64,000 bases of DNA, from the NCBI RefSeq assembly GCF_007997215.1, contig NZ_VORW01000002.1, positions 248,001 to 312,000 on the forward strand. The letters are read 5' to 3'. Made by a program: the position numbers and the translations under genes. The stretch's first letter is position 1. Each line of letters begins with the position of its first letter. Below are positions 61,841 through 64,000 of the stretch, piece by piece. The notes beneath the pieces were generated by a model. That model did no database searches and had not been told where the DNA came from. It saw only the letters and a program-made list of their open reading frames with translations. The DNA comes from Algoriphagus aquimarinus. GTDB taxonomy: Bacteria > Bacteroidota > Bacteroidia > Cytophagales > Cyclobacteriaceae.

Positions 61841-63108
61841 AGACCAGTAAGTCTTTGAGACGACCATTTCACTACAATGAAAATAAGGTGGAGCAGGGAG
61901 TGGCTGAATTGCTTTTAGCCCAGAATTATCCCATGAAAAATGCGGAACAGACTGCTGATTTGCGGTTGAAATACTTGCTCAAATTGGCAAATCTGAACTC
62001 CAGAACGTCGGTAAATGCAGTCCATATCTCATTGAATTTTGCACCCGGAGAGGACATTGAAAAAGAAAAATTACAAAACATAGCCAAGGAATATATGCGT
62101 GGGATCGGCTTTGAAAACCAGCCTTTTCTGGTCTATAAACATACCGATGCAGGCCATCCGCATCTGCATATTGTGACTACCAACATTGAGCTCGACGGCA
62201 AGCGGATTCCCTTGCATAATATCGGAAAACTCAAATCAGAACCTACCCGAAAAGCCATCGAAAAACAGTTTGGTTTGGTGCCAGCCGAGTCACAAAAACA
62301 GGGACTTTTTATAGCCAAACCCGTTGCTCTTTCCAGACTGGAATATGGTAAATCAGAGACCAAACGGGCCTTAGGAAATGTGCTGCAGCATGTGCTCAAA
62401 AACTACAGATTCACTTCCTTGCCTGAGCTAAATGCGGTATTGAAAGGCTATCGAATAGTGGCTGACCGTGGGAATGAAGAATCACGGATTTTTAAAAATA
62501 GAGGACTGGTTTACCGGGTATTGGATGCTGAAGATAATAAGATTGGAGTACCGATAAAGGCAAGTAGTTTTCACTTTCGAGCTACACTGATTGCGATTGA
62601 ATCCAAGTTTGAGGCTAATGCTTTGGAACGCAAGAAACATATCAAATCAATACGCTCAGCAATTGATCTGACTGTGTTGAAGATGCCTAAATGTAGTTTC
62701 GAAGAGGTAATGAAAAGCCTAGAGAAGCAAGGCATTGTAACGGTCAAACGGGAGAATCAAGCCGGTAGATTGTATGGGATCACTTTTGTGGACCATCGTA
62801 CCAAATGTGTATTTAATGGAAGTGCATTGGGTAAAAAATACAGTGCGAATGGCTTGTTGAATCGAATAGAAATAAATCATAAAAATGATGCTATAACTCC
62901 CAAATCATATATCAAATCAGCAAATCAAATACAGGTAAACCAAGGTGATCAGCGGCTAGTGAAATCGGGTGCTGATGAGGAAAATGGTAGAGGAGAGAAC
63001 TTTTCAAAAAGATTATTGGAGTCCGTAATTACTCCAGAGGAGACATATAGTTATCTGCCATTTGAATGGAGGAAGAAGAAGCGTAAGAAAAAAAAGCAAG
63101 TAAAGTAA
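61825..63108 (+). CDS. Relaxase/mobilisation nuclease
   Basis: The 427-residue protein has the relaxase (MobA/VirD2) domain in its N-terminal 250 residues: HYNENKVEQGVAELL, NAVHISLNFAPGEDI (His67) and YKHTDAGHPHLHIVTTNIELDGKRIPL, where HPHLH (111-115) is the metal-binding motif. A likely catalytic Tyr sits near the N terminus (HYNENK or NYP). The protein nicks oriT and pilots the strand into the recipient. The C-terminal tail is basic (KKRKKKKQVK). It follows the mob accessory gene and precedes the coupling protein gene, the standard order in CTn of this phylum. Confidence 0.93.
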   Translation: MVAIIKTSKSLRRPFHYNENKVEQGVAELLLAQNYPMKNAEQTADLRLKYLLKLANLNSRTSVNAVHISLNFAPGEDIEKEKLQNIAKEYMRGIGFENQPFLVYKHTDAGHPHLHIVTTNIELDGKRIPLHNIGKLKSEPTRKAIEKQFGLVPAESQKQGLFIAKPVALSRLEYGKSETKRALGNVLQHVLKNYRFTSLPELNAVLKGYRIVADRGNEESRIFKNRGLVYRVLDAEDNKIGVPIKASSFHFRATLIAIESKFEANALERKKHIKSIRSAIDLTVLKMPKCSFEEVMKSLEKQGIVTVKRENQAGRLYGITFVDHRTKCVFNGSALGKKYSANGLLNRIEINHKNDAITPKSYIKSANQIQVNQGDQRLVKSGADEENGRGENFSKRLLESVITPEETYSYLPFEWRKKKRKKKKQVK

Positions 63109-63128
63109 TAGGGATAAACTAAGAGGGG

Positions 63129-64000
63129 ATGGGGATGCAAACCGGAGAAAACGAACAGGGATTACGCAAGATTTTGGATATGACTCGCCTAATGGGGGTT
63201 GGGGTTTTGGGACTGCATTTTTATTACTATTGCTATGCTACTTTTAGAGATTGGAGGCTGGTTTCGGATCTGACAGATGGAGTTTTAGAGAACATTTTTA
63301 ATACGGGTCTGTTTGAGAATTTTTACACTTCCAAGGTAATTGCGGTTGTCTTGCTGGCCATCTCTCTTTTGGGGATCAAAGGTAGGAAGAATGAAAAGAT
63401 GAACGCCAAGACGGCTTCGGCCTATGGCCTGCTGGGCATGGGATTTTACTTCGGAAGTTACATTCTAATGCATTGGAAAGCGCCAATAGAATGGGTTTCG
63501 ATTGCCTACATGACATTTACTTCCTTAGGTTTTTTGCTTATACTTTCGGGTGGAACAAAGCTCTCGAGAATCATTCAAGAGCAGCTTAGCAGTGATGTTT
63601 TCAATTCAGAAAATGAAACCTTTCCGCAGGAAGAACGGCTGTTAGAAAATGAATTCTCAATTAATTTACCTGCTAAATATAGCCTAAAAGGAAAGGTTAG
63701 AGGCAGCTGGATCAATATCATCAATCCTTTTCGTGGGTTGATGGTGTTGGGAACTCCAGGTTCTGGGAAGAGCTATTTTGTGATCCGCCATGTGATCACC
63801 CAGCACATCAAAAAAGGATTTTCCATGTTTGTCTATGACTTCAAATTCGATGATTTATCGGCTATTGTTTACAATACCTGGCTAAAAAATAAGACTGGTT
63901 ATAAAGTGGTTCCCGAGTTCTATGTGATCAACTTTGATGACCTCACCCGGAGTCACCGCTGCAACCCGTTGGCCCCTGAAACCATGTTGGATATTACCGA
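63129..64000 (+). CDS. traG: TraG/VirD4-type conjugative coupling protein, 5' part
   Basis: The frame starts at ATG 63129 (or the in-frame ATG 63135, both after AGAGGGG) and runs off the right edge; 290 codons are visible. The start QTGENEQGLRKILDMTRLMGVGVLGLHFYYYCY matches Bacteroidetes TraG. Three or four membrane helices follow (to about 160), then the ATPase domain with NPFRGLMVLGTPGSGKSYFVIRHVI (Walker A). It links the relaxosome to the type IV secretion channel. The Walker B would lie beyond the window. Confidence 0.92.
   Translation, partial: MGMQTGENEQGLRKILDMTRLMGVGVLGLHFYYYCYATFRDWRLVSDLTDGVLENIFNTGLFENFYTSKVIAVVLLAISLLGIKGRKNEKMNAKTASAYGLLGMGFYFGSYILMHWKAPIEWVSIAYMTFTSLGFLLILSGGTKLSRIIQEQLSSDVFNSENETFPQEERLLENEFSINLPAKYSLKGKVRGSWINIINPFRGLMVLGTPGSGKSYFVIRHVITQHIKKGFSMFVYDFKFDDLSAIVYNTWLKNKTGYKVVPEFYVINFDDLTRSHRCNPLAPETMLDIT

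Noticed and set aside
1-64000. CRISPR arrays, tRNA/rRNA genes, IS transposases, integrase
   Set aside because: I looked for regularly spaced repeats, tRNA-like cloverleaf segments and transposase/tyrosine recombinase motifs and found none that hold up.

Overview
The window looks like chromosome of a Bacteroidetes bacterium, most likely Cytophagales (Algoriphagus/Cyclobacteriaceae-like). This rests on a TlpA-SusC-SusD locus, DUF4856 plus imelysin, DUF6520, RteC regulators, CTnDOT-type mob/tra genes and AT-rich DNA. The genus is an inference from family content, not a database match.

Layout. 0-2 kb: an imelysin/DUF4856 lipoprotein operon behind a tandem palindromic operator. 2-8 kb: scattered small genes, a GIY-YIG protein, a TraB/Tiki-like protein and a trypsin-NUC1 fusion nuclease. 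8-21.6 kb: one co-directional minus-strand operon in which a type I restriction system (half-HsdS, DUF2188, HsdM, HsdS ... AlbA/Schlafen ATPase, HsdR, M48 peptidase) is interrupted by a CBASS-like block. That block runs CapV patatin phospholipase, CD-NTase ending in Gly-Gly, E2-only conjugating enzyme, second membrane-anchored CD-NTase, membrane GGDEF protein. 22.8-29.7 kb: an exonuclease-BRCT gene divergent from a TerB / DUF2791 (BrxD-like) ATPase / Lhr-like helicase triad. 30-35 kb: very small genes, some broken, around a Cas4-like/DEDD nuclease (DUF2779) with an overlapping WYL regulator. 35-39.6 kb: a TIR protein with a giant TPR-PIN protein. So 5-40 kb is a dense antiphage island. A palindrome AAATACCC-N6-GGGTATTT recurs four times between genes here.

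40.9-48.2 kb: a nutrient-uptake locus (TlpA-like thioredoxin lipoprotein or periplasmic protein, SusC, SusD, terminator, DUF6520, MauE/DoxX). 48.4-50 kb: an unusual Crp/cNMP-binding domain fused to a class I terpene cyclase. 50-64 kb: part of an integrative conjugative element (two tandem RteC genes, small CTn membrane protein, two small CTn genes, then mob accessory protein, relaxase and the start of the TraG coupling protein). An 8.2 kb cargo lies between exact 33-bp direct repeats at 53,015 and 61,195. It encodes a two-component system, a PepSY-like protein, a TonB receptor, a dolichyl-phosphate-mannose-synthase-like GT2 and a LAB_N/ArnT-like glycosyltransferase, and looks inserted between the divergent CTn genes and the mob operon.

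How the genes may work together (inference). The 8-21.6 kb operon could couple restriction to nucleotide-signalling abortive infection: CD-NTase primed by E2, second messenger, CapV membrane damage, with a second CD-NTase and a GGDEF protein of unknown role. The TerB triad, TIR/TPR-PIN pair and protease-nuclease would be further independent defence layers. No tRNA, rRNA, CRISPR array, integrase or IS transposase was recognised.
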